A DNA stretch of 48,389 nucleotides, taken from positions 1 through 48,389 of the forward strand of contig JAMCQN010000053.1 in assembly GCA_023382055.1 (NCBI GenBank), written 5' to 3'. Below the pieces are notes generated by a model. That model searched no databases and was not told the origin of the DNA. It worked only from the letters and a program-made list of their open reading frames with translations. Position 1 is the first letter of the stretch. Each line of letters opens with the position of its first letter. Both the position numbers and the translations under genes were made by a program. This document shows, piece by piece, positions 8,794 through 17,360 of this stretch. Source of the DNA: Chloroflexota bacterium (GTDB lineage Bacteria > Chloroflexota > Anaerolineae > J036 > Brachytrichaceae).

Positions 8794-9024
8794 TAATTCG
8801 AACTGCGTAACCTGTTCCGGCTTACCTGCGAGCCCTCGTATTTTGTAGACTCAATGATACACAATCTCGACCGCCCGGTTTTCTGCTGCCAGTTCGTTGC
8901 CGGTTTGACAGCGCGCTCATTCTCGTCAATCATTACCGCAATACCATACAGCGGGTCGCCTGTCATGCGGCTGGACAATGCAGCCTCGGACGCCCGCTGA
9001 ACTGTCGACCAGGAGAACACGTTC

Positions 9025-10152
9025 ATGAAAATCACCGCGATAAAGACCGCCGCCACCAGCGGCCACGGCATGCACCTGTGGGTGAGGGTGGAGACGGATG
9101 AAGGGATCAGCGGCATTGGCGAGTGCGTGCATGGCGGCGTACAGGCCATCGCGATCATTCACGAGATCCGCCATCACCTGATCGGGCGCGATCCATTCCG
9201 CATCGACGCCTTGTTCGAGGAGGTTCGGCGCAGCCACGTGTTTGATGGCGGCTTTGCGGGCGCCTTGATCACGGCGCTCACCGGTATCGAATTGGCGCTG
9301 TGGGACCTCAAGGGCAAGGCCATGCGCGCGCCCGTGTATGAACTGCTGGGAGGTAAATTCCGCGACAAAATCCGCGTGTATGCGGACTGCCAGGTCGATC
9401 CCGGCATGGATCTGAGCGAGGTCAAGCAGGTCGTCGACGGCGTTCTGGAGCGCGGTTTTACGGCGTTGAAAATCGATGTGGACGGCGGCGATCCGCATAA
9501 GGATCCGTTCAACTATACCGCCAGCGAGCGCGAGCAGGATCAGATGTTACAACTCATCGACATGACGGTATCGGCGGCGGGCAAGGATATCGCCGTGGCA
9601 GCCGACGTGCACACGCGCCTGGATATGCCCAGCGCCATCAGGCTGGCGAAGGCGTGCGAACATTACCAACTGATGTGGCTGGAGGAACCCGTCCCGCCGG
9701 AGAACATAGACGCCATGCGCGAGATCACCCGCTCGACCACCACGCCCATCTGCGCGGGCGAGAACCTGTATCTGCGGCATGGTTTCCGCGACCTGATTAC
9801 CAGACAGGCTGTTGACGTCATCATGCCGGATATTCCCAAGTGCGGCGGGTTGTCGGAGTGCCGCAAGATCGCCAACCTGGCCGAGATCTATTACATCCCC
9901 TTCGCGCCGCATAACGTGGCTTCGCCGATCGGGACGATGGCGTCGTGCCACGTCTGCGCGACCGTGCCGAACTTCCTGGTCATCGAGTTCCATTGGCTGC
10001 AGCGCGATTACTGGTCTACCATCATCACCGACAAAGAGGACATCATCAAGCACGGCTACATCACGCCCAGCGACCGGCCCGGTATCGGGCTGGAACTCGA
10101 CGAGACCGTCGCGCGCCAGTATCAATACCCCGGCACGACCTGGTTTGAGTAA
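9025..10152 (+). CDS. Enolase-superfamily enzyme (mandelate racemase/galactonate dehydratase-like)
   Basis: This 375-residue protein has the N-terminal capping domain and a C-terminal TIM barrel. Putative Mg2+ ligands are the Asp in AADVHTRLD, the Glu in WLEEPVPPEN and the Glu in CAGENLYLRHG. A mandelate racemase-type His-Asp dyad is suggested by MPDIPKCGG and FAPHNVASPIG, with a late Glu in VIEFHW. The second-strand base motif reads LKIDV, so only one Lys of the usual KxK is kept, which favours an acid-sugar dehydratase over a muconate cycloisomerase. An AGGAGAAC ribosome binding site precedes the ATG. RNase H, an alcohol dehydrogenase and an aldo/keto reductase follow on the same strand, so a sugar-acid catabolic cluster is plausible. 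Confidence 0.88.
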   Translation: MKITAIKTAATSGHGMHLWVRVETDEGISGIGECVHGGVQAIAIIHEIRHHLIGRDPFRIDALFEEVRRSHVFDGGFAGALITALTGIELALWDLKGKAMRAPVYELLGGKFRDKIRVYADCQVDPGMDLSEVKQVVDGVLERGFTALKIDVDGGDPHKDPFNYTASEREQDQMLQLIDMTVSAAGKDIAVAADVHTRLDMPSAIRLAKACEHYQLMWLEEPVPPENIDAMREITRSTTTPICAGENLYLRHGFRDLITRQAVDVIMPDIPKCGGLSECRKIANLAEIYYIPFAPHNVASPIGTMASCHVCATVPNFLVIEFHWLQRDYWSTIITDKEDIIKHGYITPSDRPGIGLELDETVARQYQYPGTTWFE

Positions 10153-10155
10153 AGC

Positions 10156-10797
10156 ATGGCCAAAGCGCAAAAGTTTTACGTGGTATGGAAAGGGCGCACG
10201 CCCGGGATTTACCCGACCTGGGATGAGTGCAAGGCGCAGGTGGACGGCTTCACCGACGCGAAGTTCAAGGCGTTCTCGAACCAGGCGCAAGCCGAAGCCG
10301 CCTACCGCCAGGCGTACGCCAACCATGTCGTGGCGCGGAACCCCGCCGGTCCGAGCCCTGCCGTGGCGGCGCGCTCGCAACTTCACAGCGACGTGATTGC
10401 CGACAGCTACACGGTCGATGCAGCCTGCAGCGGCAATCCGGGAGTGCTGGAATATCGTTGCGTGCACACCGGCACGGGCAAAGTGGTGTTTCAGCGCGGG
10501 CCGTTCAAACATGGCACCAACAACATCGGCGAGTTCCTGTCCATCGTGCAGGCGCTGATGTGGCTGCGGCAGAAGCACAGCAGTGCGCCGGTGTACTCGG
10601 ACTCGAAGATCGCCATTGGTTGGGTGAAGGCGCGCGCCTGCCGCACCAAGCTGGCGCAGACCCGCAACAATGGCGATTTGTTTGTCCTGATCGGCCAGGC
10701 CGAGCAGTGGTTACGCGAGAACCGTTATGAAAACAAGCTGCTCAAGTGGGAGACCGAGAAATGGGGCGAGAATCCCGCGGATTTTGGGCGCAAGTAG
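10156..10797 (+). CDS. rnhA: Ribonuclease H1 with N-terminal viroplasmin-like hybrid-binding domain
   Basis: The 213-residue protein starts with the RNase H1 hybrid-binding (caulimovirus viroplasmin) domain at about 1-50, seen in KFYVVWKGRTPGIYPTWDEC and FKAFSNQAQAEAAY. The RNase H fold covers about 80-213 with acidic residues in VDAACSGNPG, NNIGEFL, YSDSKIAIGW and NPADFGRK, giving the D-E-D-D active site. It should remove the RNA strand of RNA-DNA hybrids. The gene begins three bases after the preceding stop, so it is likely co-transcribed, although no functional link to sugar metabolism is evident. Confidence 0.92.
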   Translation: MAKAQKFYVVWKGRTPGIYPTWDECKAQVDGFTDAKFKAFSNQAQAEAAYRQAYANHVVARNPAGPSPAVAARSQLHSDVIADSYTVDAACSGNPGVLEYRCVHTGTGKVVFQRGPFKHGTNNIGEFLSIVQALMWLRQKHSSAPVYSDSKIAIGWVKARACRTKLAQTRNNGDLFVLIGQAEQWLRENRYENKLLKWETEKWGENPADFGRK

Positions 10798-10830
10798 TAT
10801 GACATCACAAATGCGGGAGCAACGATTGAC

Positions 10831-11859
10831 ATGAAAGCTGTTCGTCTGATTGAACCGCAGCGACCGCTGCAGATGCAGGAAATCCCGGTGCCGGAGATCG
10901 GCGTGAATGACGTACTGGTGCGGGTGCAGGCGGCCGGCATCTGCCATTCCGACGCGCACTACCGCGCCGGCACATCGCGGGTCGAGCCGCTCCCCATGAC
11001 GCTGGGGCACGAAGTGGCCGGCGTCATCGAGACCGCAGGCGATGGCGTGACGCACCTCAAACCGGATGATCGCGTCTGCCTGCACTACATGATCACCTGC
11101 GGCCATTGCGTCTACTGCAACGCGGGTCAGGAACAGTTCTGTACCGGCGGCGCCATGATCGGCAAACATCGCGACGGCGGGTACGCCGAATACATCGCCG
11201 TCCCGGCGCGCAGCGTCTTTAACCTGCCTGCTGGAATATCATTCGATGCCGGAGCCGTCATGATGTGCTCGTCTGCGACGGCATTCCATGCGCTGCGCAA
11301 GGCGCGACTCGCCGCGGGCGATACCGTAGCTGTGTTCGGCGTGGGCGGACTGGGTATGTCGGCGGTGCAACTGGCGTTCGCGCTTGGCGCGGCGTGCGTG
11401 TATGCGGTGGACATCAACCCCGCTCGACTTGCGCTGGCTCAGAAATACGGCGCACAGCCAATCGACGCGACCTTTGAGGACGCGGCTATCCAGGTGCGAC
11501 GGCGCACCTGGGGCCGGGGTGTGGACGTTGCCGTGGAATTGATCGGGTTGCCGCAAACGATGCGCCAGGCCGTGCAGTCGCTGGCGATTCAAGGGCGCGC
11601 CGCGCTGGCCGGCATCACGCAGAAGTCATTCGACGTGCGGCCTTATGACGAGTTGATCAACCGCGAAGCCGAGATCATCGGCGTGTCCGATCACCTGGCG
11701 CAGGAACTGCCTATGTTGCTCGAACTGGCGAAACTGGGCCGGCTCGACCTGTCGCAGGTGGTAACGCGCAGTATTCCGCTGGCTGCAGATGCGATCAACG
11801 CCGCGCTGGATAACCTGGATCAGTTTGGCGAAGGCGTTCGCGTCGTCATTCATCCGTGA
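10831..11859 (+). CDS. Zinc-dependent medium-chain alcohol dehydrogenase
   Basis: At 342 residues this has typical MDR length. The catalytic zinc site is visible as the Cys in AAGICHSD and GHEVAGVIE, and the structural zinc lobe as CGHCVYCNAGQEQFC with all four cysteines. The Rossmann motif is VFGVGGLGMSAVQLA, followed by an acidic residue in YAVDINPARL that favours NAD over NADP. It oxidises an alcohol or sugar alcohol; the substrate is not predictable. It stands between RNase H and an aldo/keto reductase and probably belongs to the same transcription unit starting near 9025. Confidence 0.92.
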   Translation: MKAVRLIEPQRPLQMQEIPVPEIGVNDVLVRVQAAGICHSDAHYRAGTSRVEPLPMTLGHEVAGVIETAGDGVTHLKPDDRVCLHYMITCGHCVYCNAGQEQFCTGGAMIGKHRDGGYAEYIAVPARSVFNLPAGISFDAGAVMMCSSATAFHALRKARLAAGDTVAVFGVGGLGMSAVQLAFALGAACVYAVDINPARLALAQKYGAQPIDATFEDAAIQVRRRTWGRGVDVAVELIGLPQTMRQAVQSLAIQGRAALAGITQKSFDVRPYDELINREAEIIGVSDHLAQELPMLLELAKLGRLDLSQVVTRSIPLAADAINAALDNLDQFGEGVRVVIHP

Positions 11860-11887
11860 TAGATTTGTAAAGATAAGGAGTAGAACA

Positions 11888-12820
11888 GTGCAATATCGAC
11901 AGATGGGTAACTCCGGTGTGCGCGTCTCCGTGATCGGTCTTGGCGCCAACCAGTTCGGCGGCAAGGTCGACCAGCAGGGCGTGAACGATATCATCGCCGG
12001 GGCGATCGATCAGGGCATCAACCTGGTCGACACCGCCGATGTATACACCAAAGGCCGCTCGGAAGAGACGCTGGGTGTGGCGCTAAAGGGGCGCTGGGAC
12101 AAGGTCGTGCTGGCGACCAAGGTGCGCAGCCCGATGGGCGACGGGACGAACGATCAGGGCGCATCGCGCTATCACATCATCAATGGAGTCGAGGCCAGCC
12201 TGCGCCGCCTGCAGAGCGATCATATCGACCTCTACCAGATCCATCGCTGGGACGAAACGACACCGCTGGAGGAGACGCTCCGAGCGCTTGACGACCTGGT
12301 GCGCTCCGGTAAAGTCCGTTATATCGGCGCATCCAACTTCGCGGCCTGGCAACTGGCGCGCGCCAACACGCTGGCCGAACTGCGCGGCTGGACGCAGTTC
12401 GTCACCATTCAACCGCACTATCACATGCTGGAGCGCGCCATCGAACAGGAACTGATCCCGTATTGCAACGCCTATAAGGTCGGCATTCTGCCGTTCTTCC
12501 CGCTGGCGGGCGGTTTTCTCACCGGCAAGTATCGGCGCGGCGAGCCCGCACCGGCCGGCTCGCGCGGCGAGAGCAGCCCGTACGTGCAGCGGTATATGAC
12601 GGATGCCAACTACAGCAGAATCGAGAAGCTGGAGGCGTGGGCGCGCGAGCGCGGTCACAGCATGAGCGAGTTAGCGCATGCCTGGCTGCTGGGCCAACCG
12701 CAGGTTTGTTCCGTGATCTCCGGCGCGACGAAGCTGGAACAGGTGCAGGCCAATGCCAAGGCTGCCGACTGGGCGCTGACTGCCGAGGAGTTGGCGCGGG
12801 TGAATGGCGTGCTGGCTTAA
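11888..12820 (+). CDS. Aldo/keto reductase
   Basis: The GTG start at 11888 has an AAGGAG ribosome binding site seven bases upstream and gives 310 residues; an in-frame ATG at 11789 lies inside the preceding gene and is rejected. The protein has the AKR N-terminus MGNSGVRVSVIGLGANQFGG, the catalytic tetrad region LVDTADVYTKGRSEETLG (Asp, Tyr), the Lys in VVLATKVRSP, and the His in LYQIHRWDETTP. The C-terminal CSVISGATKLEQVQANAKA is the NADP-binding block. It reduces carbonyls with NADPH. It ends a four-gene plus-strand run and is followed by a terminator-like hairpin. Confidence 0.92.
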   Translation: MQYRQMGNSGVRVSVIGLGANQFGGKVDQQGVNDIIAGAIDQGINLVDTADVYTKGRSEETLGVALKGRWDKVVLATKVRSPMGDGTNDQGASRYHIINGVEASLRRLQSDHIDLYQIHRWDETTPLEETLRALDDLVRSGKVRYIGASNFAAWQLARANTLAELRGWTQFVTIQPHYHMLERAIEQELIPYCNAYKVGILPFFPLAGGFLTGKYRRGEPAPAGSRGESSPYVQRYMTDANYSRIEKLEAWARERGHSMSELAHAWLLGQPQVCSVISGATKLEQVQANAKAADWALTAEELARVNGVLA

Positions 12821-12888
12821 ATGCAATCCCTGCAGAAGTCAGACATCTACCGGGATCGGCTTTAATCAGCGCAGTACCGCTGTACGGC

Positions 12889-12914
12889 AGAGGCCGACAT
12901 ACAGGTCAGCCTCT
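12889..12914. terminator. Hairpin between convergent aldo/keto reductase and URO-D genes
   Basis: AGAGGC at 12889-12894 pairs with GCCTCT at 12909-12914, and after one mismatch GAC pairs with GTC, leaving a six-base loop. It is placed centrally in a 115-bp convergent gap, so it may stop transcription from both sides. No long T tract is seen. Confidence 0.5.
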
Positions 12915-12935
12915 ACGTTTGGCGGGCGGTATGGG

Positions 12936-14063
12936 TTAGAGCGCCAGCGGGTAATTGCCGCACTCGCGCAGTATCTTGATTGCGAGTTCGTAGCTCTCCG
13001 GCGCAACATCCCAACTGATGGAGTGGTCGGATTGAAAAACCCAGCCGCCGCCCCGGGCCGCCTGCAGTTTGTAGAGCACCTCGCGCCTGATCTCGTCGCG
13101 ATCGCCGCGCTCCAGCACGCGCACGTCTACATTGCCGACGAACGCCAGCCGGCCCGCGTAATCCTTCTTGAGCTTGACGACATCCAGGTCGGCTTTGGCT
13201 TCCAGCGGGTTGTAGGCGTCCAGACCGATATCGGCCAGGTCGCCGAAGATGGCGCTGGCGTTGCCGCAGCCGTGGTAAATCACCATCAGGCCGTGGCGAT
13301 GGCACTCGTCGATCAGCGCCTTCACGTGGGGCTTGAACAGTTCGCGCCAGCGGCGCGGGTTGAATAACATGCCGCGCCGGTAGGCCACATCGCCATAAAT
13401 CACCATTCCGGCCAGCCGGCCGGCGCCGGCTTTGATCTCCGCGCGCGTGAGCGCCAGCAGCCACTCGCCCACGCGATTGACGAAATCCGCAAACTTCTGC
13501 GGCTCGGAAGCCATCCAGACCAGCGCGTTCTCGCTGCCGATGATGCGCCACAGGTATTCATATGGCTCGCACGTAGCGCCGAAGACGGCGAAGTCGTCCA
13601 GGTAAGGGGACAGGCGATCCTGCCAGGACGGAATATCGCGGCTGAGCGCGTCGCCCACGCAGTTAAGCTGGTCATCGCCGCCCTGAAAGAAACGGCGCGC
13701 ATCGGCCGGATCGTCGAAAGCGAAACCAGCCATCTCCTCAGGGCGGTTGACTGAGAAGGAGTCAAAATGGGGCATGGGCAGCACGCCTGACCGGCGTATG
13801 GTCGCGCCAAAACCGGTCTTCAACACGATATCGTCGCCGTTGTGCGAGATGATCTGGAAGAGCTGAATGCGCGGGTCCATGTTTGGACAGACCACCACGT
13901 AATCCAGATCGAAGTGGCGGTACGGGTCAAAGTCCTGCCCCCATTTATCCTTGCAGCGCAGCAGAAAACCGGCCCAGAACGCCTCTCCGACAGGAACGCG
14001 GTCAGCTTCCTGGTGGGCCAGTGCGGTGCGCAAGCGTTGTATCTTTGCAATTGCGTTGCTCAT
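12936..14063 (-). CDS. Uroporphyrinogen decarboxylase (URO-D) superfamily protein, possible corrinoid/THF methyltransferase
   Basis: The ATG at 14063 is preceded by a perfect GGAAGGAG seven bases upstream and yields 375 residues; a start at 14174 would add 37 unrelated residues and is rejected. The fold is URO-D-like, with VPVGEAFWAGFL near the start, MVIYHGCGNASAI, LDAYNPLEAKADLDVVKLKKDY and RLAFVGNVDVRVLERG. True HemE motifs are not evident, so it is more likely one of the many URO-D paralogues, some of which (MtaA, MtbA and relatives) move methyl groups to or from corrinoids. It is transcribed divergently from the Wood-Ljungdahl island, supporting but not proving a C1 role. Its translation start lies inside a striking hairpin. 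Confidence 0.78.
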   Translation of the reverse strand: MSNAIAKIQRLRTALAHQEADRVPVGEAFWAGFLLRCKDKWGQDFDPYRHFDLDYVVVCPNMDPRIQLFQIISHNGDDIVLKTGFGATIRRSGVLPMPHFDSFSVNRPEEMAGFAFDDPADARRFFQGGDDQLNCVGDALSRDIPSWQDRLSPYLDDFAVFGATCEPYEYLWRIIGSENALVWMASEPQKFADFVNRVGEWLLALTRAEIKAGAGRLAGMVIYGDVAYRRGMLFNPRRWRELFKPHVKALIDECHRHGLMVIYHGCGNASAIFGDLADIGLDAYNPLEAKADLDVVKLKKDYAGRLAFVGNVDVRVLERGDRDEIRREVLYKLQAARGGGWVFQSDHSISWDVAPESYELAIKILRECGNYPLAL

Positions 14064-14070
14064 GTGCAGA

Positions 14071-14116
14071 CTCCTTCCGCAGGTGTAAGGTTTTACTTTA
14101 CACCCGATGGAAGGAG
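14071..14116 (-). promoter_or_regulatory. Nested hairpin sequestering the Shine-Dalgarno of the URO-D-family gene
   Basis: On the minus strand CTCCTTCC (14116-14109) is perfectly complementary to the Shine-Dalgarno GGAAGGAG (14078-14071). Inside it GGTGTAA pairs with TTACACC (14104-14098 with 14088-14082). The resulting two-tier stem would hide the ribosome binding site completely, with the ATG at 14063. It could act as an RNA thermometer, a ligand- or protein-gated translational switch, or, as DNA, an operator for both divergent genes. Confidence 0.7.
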
Positions 14117-14232
14117 GCGTCACACGCGGCGTCGGCGCGGTCTGGCAAACAGTCGCCGCTCTTGCTTTCGTCACGATCTACCTTTTTTGCGGCGCCTCCC
14201 GAATATGTGAATCATCGCCAGAACTCATGGAC

Positions 14233-14260
14233 TTGCCCCCACAGGTTTTCTTACTACAAT
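14233..14260 (+). promoter_or_regulatory. Promoter candidate for the HdrD-EtfBA island
   Basis: TTGCCC at 14233-14238 and TACAAT at 14255-14260 are separated by 16 bases and precede the Fe-S protein start at 14299. A second possible -10, TATAAC, begins at 14260. The region is the divergent intergenic space, where a promoter is expected. Confidence 0.4.
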
Positions 14261-14298
14261 ATAACATGAGGTCAACGATCAACATAGGAAGTGTAACG

Positions 14299-15504
14299 AT
14301 GACCATACCTGAGAATTCACCTCACCGATCGTTCAGCGAATCGTTCATCGCCAGTTTGTACGACTTGCCCGACGGAGAACGAATCAGGACATGTTTGCAG
14401 TGTGGAATGTGCGGCGGTGTGTGCCCCTTTGGTTACGCTATGGAGTTTCCTCCCAACAAAATGATCGCCACTCTCCGCGCTGACGTCTTTGATTGGGTGA
14501 TGAAGTCCCAATCGGTCTGGATGTGCATCTCTTGTTACGCCTGCGCCCAGGTCTGCCCGTCCAAGATTCCGCTGACAACCACACTCATGACCCGCGCCAA
14601 AGAGGAATTGTTGCTGGCCGGCAACGTTCCAACCGAACTCCAACAGGCGCTCGAAAACTCGCAGCGATATGGCAACGTCCTCGGCCAATCGCAGCGCAAA
14701 CGCGCCGACTGGACCAAGGCATTAAAGTATCCCGTCCCGCTGATGGGCCAAGACAGGAAGTCCGCCGATGTGCTGTGGTTTGTAGGCGACTATGGTTCCT
14801 ATCACCCTCGCATCCAATTGGTGAGCAAAGCGGTTGCTCAGGTCCTCGCTGCGCTTGGCATTGATTTCGGCGTCCTGGGGCCGGACGAAAACAGTGATGG
14901 CGACTCGCAGCGACTGGCGGGCGAGCGCGGACTGTTCGAGACGCTGGCGGCCAAAAACGGCCAGGCGCTTCGCAAGTATAAGTTCAACCAGATCCTTGTC
15001 ACCGACCCGCACGCCTATAACGCCTTCAAGAACCAATATCCGGCGTTAGGCATCTCGTACCCCGTCAAGCACTATACCCAATTCCTGGTCGAGCGGCTCG
15101 ATCAACTCAAGCCACTGCTCAAGAAGGCGGCGAATATGCGAGTGGCATACCACGATCCGTGTTATCTGGGTCGCGCCAACGACATTTACGACGAGCCGCG
15201 CCAGTTGCTCCAGGCCATTCCAGGCGTTGAACTGGTCGAAATGTCACACCATCACACGACCAGCCTATGCTGCGGCGGCGGGGGTGGCGGCATGTGGATG
15301 GATGGCTTTCAATGGGAAAAGGCTCAAGCTCGTACCACTAACTGGCGGATCAAAGAGGCGCTGGCGGTCAAGGCGAACACGCTGGCCGTGGCCTGCCCCT
15401 ACGAACCGCCGCGCTTTGAAGACGCGGCCAGGAATATCAGGGAGGCTGCCGAGCTGGCTGTCAAAGACATTGCCGAACTGGTAGCCGATGCGCTGAACGA
15501 CTAG
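14299..15504 (+). CDS. Soluble HdrD-like (Fe-S)-binding protein
   Basis: The ATG at 14299 follows AGGAAGTG and gives 401 residues; in-frame ATGs at 14107 and 14263 lack ribosome binding sites. Two [4Fe-4S] ferredoxin motifs are near the N-terminus: CLQCGMCGGVCPFG and CISCYACAQVCPSKI. The C-terminal CCG domain keeps DPCYLGR and SLCCGGGGGG, but the N-terminal CCG repeat has lost its cysteines (VGDYGSYHPR and GPDENSDGDS), and the final CxxC is CPYE. There is no membrane segment. It is closely related to the cytosolic half of the HdrE-HdrD fusion encoded three genes downstream. It probably passes electrons between a soluble partner and EtfAB. The partner is unknown. Confidence 0.85.
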   Translation: MTIPENSPHRSFSESFIASLYDLPDGERIRTCLQCGMCGGVCPFGYAMEFPPNKMIATLRADVFDWVMKSQSVWMCISCYACAQVCPSKIPLTTTLMTRAKEELLLAGNVPTELQQALENSQRYGNVLGQSQRKRADWTKALKYPVPLMGQDRKSADVLWFVGDYGSYHPRIQLVSKAVAQVLAALGIDFGVLGPDENSDGDSQRLAGERGLFETLAAKNGQALRKYKFNQILVTDPHAYNAFKNQYPALGISYPVKHYTQFLVERLDQLKPLLKKAANMRVAYHDPCYLGRANDIYDEPRQLLQAIPGVELVEMSHHHTTSLCCGGGGGGMWMDGFQWEKAQARTTNWRIKEALAVKANTLAVACPYEPPRFEDAARNIREAAELAVKDIAELVADALND

Positions 15505-15514
15505 GAGACTGAAA

Positions 15515-16276
15515 ATGGACATCGCCGTCGTCGTCAAACTGGTACCTGACCTTGTGGAAGAGCTCGCCATTGATGAGAGCGGCGCCGCACTCGACACTTC
15601 GTATCTTCGATTGATCGTCAACGAGTTGGACAATCACGCCGTCGAGCAGGCGATCCTGCTCAAAGAAAGCGCCGGAGGTCAGGTGACAGTCATCGCTCCC
15701 GACCTGGAAGGTGTGGACGACATACTCTTTACCGCCGCCGCCAAAGGCGCCGACCGGCTGATCAAGCTGACGGGCGCTATGAGCGGCGTGAACAATTACG
15801 CTCTATCCAACTCGCTCGCCGCAATCATCAGAGAGATTAAGCCGCATCTCGTGTTGACCGGCGTGCAGGCCAACAATGATCTGGACGGATCGGTGGGGCC
15901 GCGCCTGGCCGCGCTACTGGGCATGGCCTACGTGGGCTATGTGTCCGGTGTGACGCCGGCGAATGACAGCGTCAAGGTGCGCAAAGAATATTCCGGCGGA
16001 CTCGTTGCTCAGGTAGCGGTCAGGTTGCCCGCTGTGCTGGGCATTCAGGCTGCCGGGAAACCACCGCGCTATGTGCCCATCAGTAAAATCCGCCAGATGA
16101 GCAAGACCGCCAGGATTAAAGATCAGCCTGCCGGCGACCTGGATGCAGGCAATGGCGCGGCGGTCAAACACATGTTCAAGCCGGAGATGGGCACGCACGC
16201 CACGATGATAGAAGGTGAAGCGGACGAGGTTGCTGACCGGCTGATCGCCATATTCAAAGAGCAGGACATATTGTAG
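15515..16276 (+). CDS. etfB: Electron transfer flavoprotein beta subunit
   Basis: This 253-residue protein matches EtfB/FixA: the start MDIAVVVKLVPDLVEEL, NELDNHAVEQAILLKE, the central HLVLTGVQANNDLDGSVGPRLAALLG and RLPAVLGIQAAGKPPRYVPISKI near residue 175. The start is set by AGGAG seven bases upstream, ten bases after the Fe-S gene. With EtfA it forms an AMP/FAD-binding heterodimer that carries electrons one pair at a time between dehydrogenases and an ETF oxidoreductase. Whether a second, bifurcating FAD is bound cannot be decided from the motifs alone. No acyl-CoA dehydrogenase is encoded next to it. Confidence 0.95.
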   Translation: MDIAVVVKLVPDLVEELAIDESGAALDTSYLRLIVNELDNHAVEQAILLKESAGGQVTVIAPDLEGVDDILFTAAAKGADRLIKLTGAMSGVNNYALSNSLAAIIREIKPHLVLTGVQANNDLDGSVGPRLAALLGMAYVGYVSGVTPANDSVKVRKEYSGGLVAQVAVRLPAVLGIQAAGKPPRYVPISKIRQMSKTARIKDQPAGDLDAGNGAAVKHMFKPEMGTHATMIEGEADEVADRLIAIFKEQDIL

Positions 16277-16355
16277 AGATAACGTTCAAAGCGGACGACA
16301 ACCTGCGCCTGCATGACGATCCAAGGGACCCAACGGGAACTTGCGGAGGATATGA

Positions 16356-17360
16356 ATGAGCCAGGACATTTTTGTTGTCATTGAGCATTTGCGCGGCAAG
16401 GTCGCCGATATTTCTTACGTGATGCTGGCGGCAGCGCGAGTGATTGCCCAGGCAACCGGTGGTCAGGTCGTGGCCGCGCTGCTGGGTCACAATGCGCAAG
16501 AACTGGCGGGCAACCTGGCCGCCGACCGCGTGTTGTACGTTGAACATCCGGCATTGGCCGATTTTACGTCGGCGGCGTATCAAACGGTTCTCGAAAGTTT
16601 GTTGCGCGAACACGCCCCCCGCGCTGCGCTGCTGGGCGATACTTCGATCGGCGGTGATGTGGCGGCCTGGCTGGCCGCGCGATTATCGTGGCCGCTGGTC
16701 AGCTCGTGCCGGAGCGTCAGCGCGGAAGGCGCCGTGATCAGATTCGTCAGCCAGACCTGCGGCGGCAAGATCATGGCCGAAGGCGATCTGCCTGGCCCTT
16801 GCGCCCTGGTGATGATCGTGCCCGGCGGATACAAGCCGGAGCAGGGCCAAAGCGCACAGACGCCTCAAGTGACCTCGGCAGCGGCTCCACCACTGGAGGG
16901 TCTGCGCGTGGCCGTCGACAACTACGTCGAGCCTGACACAAGCGATGTGGACATTTCGAGAGAACCGATTCTCGTTTCGGTCGGGCGCGGCATCCAGACG
17001 CTGGACAGCATTGGACTGGTCGAAGAGTTGGCCCGGGCGTTGGGCTGCCCGGTGTGCGCGTCCCGCCCGATTGTGGATCAGGGCTGGCTGCCGACTACGC
17101 GCCTCGTGGGCAAATCCGGCAAGGTCGTCAAGCCCAGGCTTTATCTGGCATTGGGCATCAGCGGCGCGCCGGAGCACGTCGAAGGCATGGGCGAAAGCGA
17201 GATGATCATCGCTGTCAATACCGACCCTGCCGCACCGATCTTTAACGTAGCGAAATATGGCGCTACGGTCGATCTCTTTGACCTGGCGCCTGCATTGACA
17301 GAAAAGATTCAAGAGGCTCGCCGGCAGAGAGGAACACACCATGGTGCCGCATCGTCCTGA
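16356..17360 (+). CDS. etfA: Electron transfer flavoprotein alpha subunit
   Basis: The 334-residue protein begins after GGAGGA with MSQDIFVVIEHLRGKVADISY. The C-terminal FAD domain contains the diagnostic pattern VKPRLYLALGISGAPEHVEGM, then IIAVNTDPAAPIFNVAKYG and a DLFDLAPAL tail. Typical EtfA has an aromatic or Gln before His in GISGAxQH; here it reads APEH, a small deviation near the flavin. The gene follows etfB after a 79-bp gap and overlaps the downstream HdrE-HdrD fusion gene by 20 bp, so the ETF and the membrane protein are almost certainly co-translated and functional partners. Confidence 0.95.
   Translation: MSQDIFVVIEHLRGKVADISYVMLAAARVIAQATGGQVVAALLGHNAQELAGNLAADRVLYVEHPALADFTSAAYQTVLESLLREHAPRAALLGDTSIGGDVAAWLAARLSWPLVSSCRSVSAEGAVIRFVSQTCGGKIMAEGDLPGPCALVMIVPGGYKPEQGQSAQTPQVTSAAAPPLEGLRVAVDNYVEPDTSDVDISREPILVSVGRGIQTLDSIGLVEELARALGCPVCASRPIVDQGWLPTTRLVGKSGKVVKPRLYLALGISGAPEHVEGMGESEMIIAVNTDPAAPIFNVAKYGATVDLFDLAPALTEKIQEARRQRGTHHGAASS

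Noticed and set aside
8905..8933. TTGACA with AATCAT at 17 bases as a promoter for the enolase-superfamily gene
   Set aside because: The -35 is perfect but the -10 is weak, and the site is about 90 bases from the start; too uncertain to list as a feature.
9547..10578. 343-codon minus-strand frame opposite the enolase-superfamily and RNase H genes
   Set aside because: It spans two unrelated real genes in antisense and has shadow-like composition.
14107..14298. 64-codon N-terminal extension of the HdrD-like protein
   Set aside because: The extension has no ribosome binding site and runs through the divergent promoter region and the hairpin; the ATG at 14299 with AGGAAGTG fits better.
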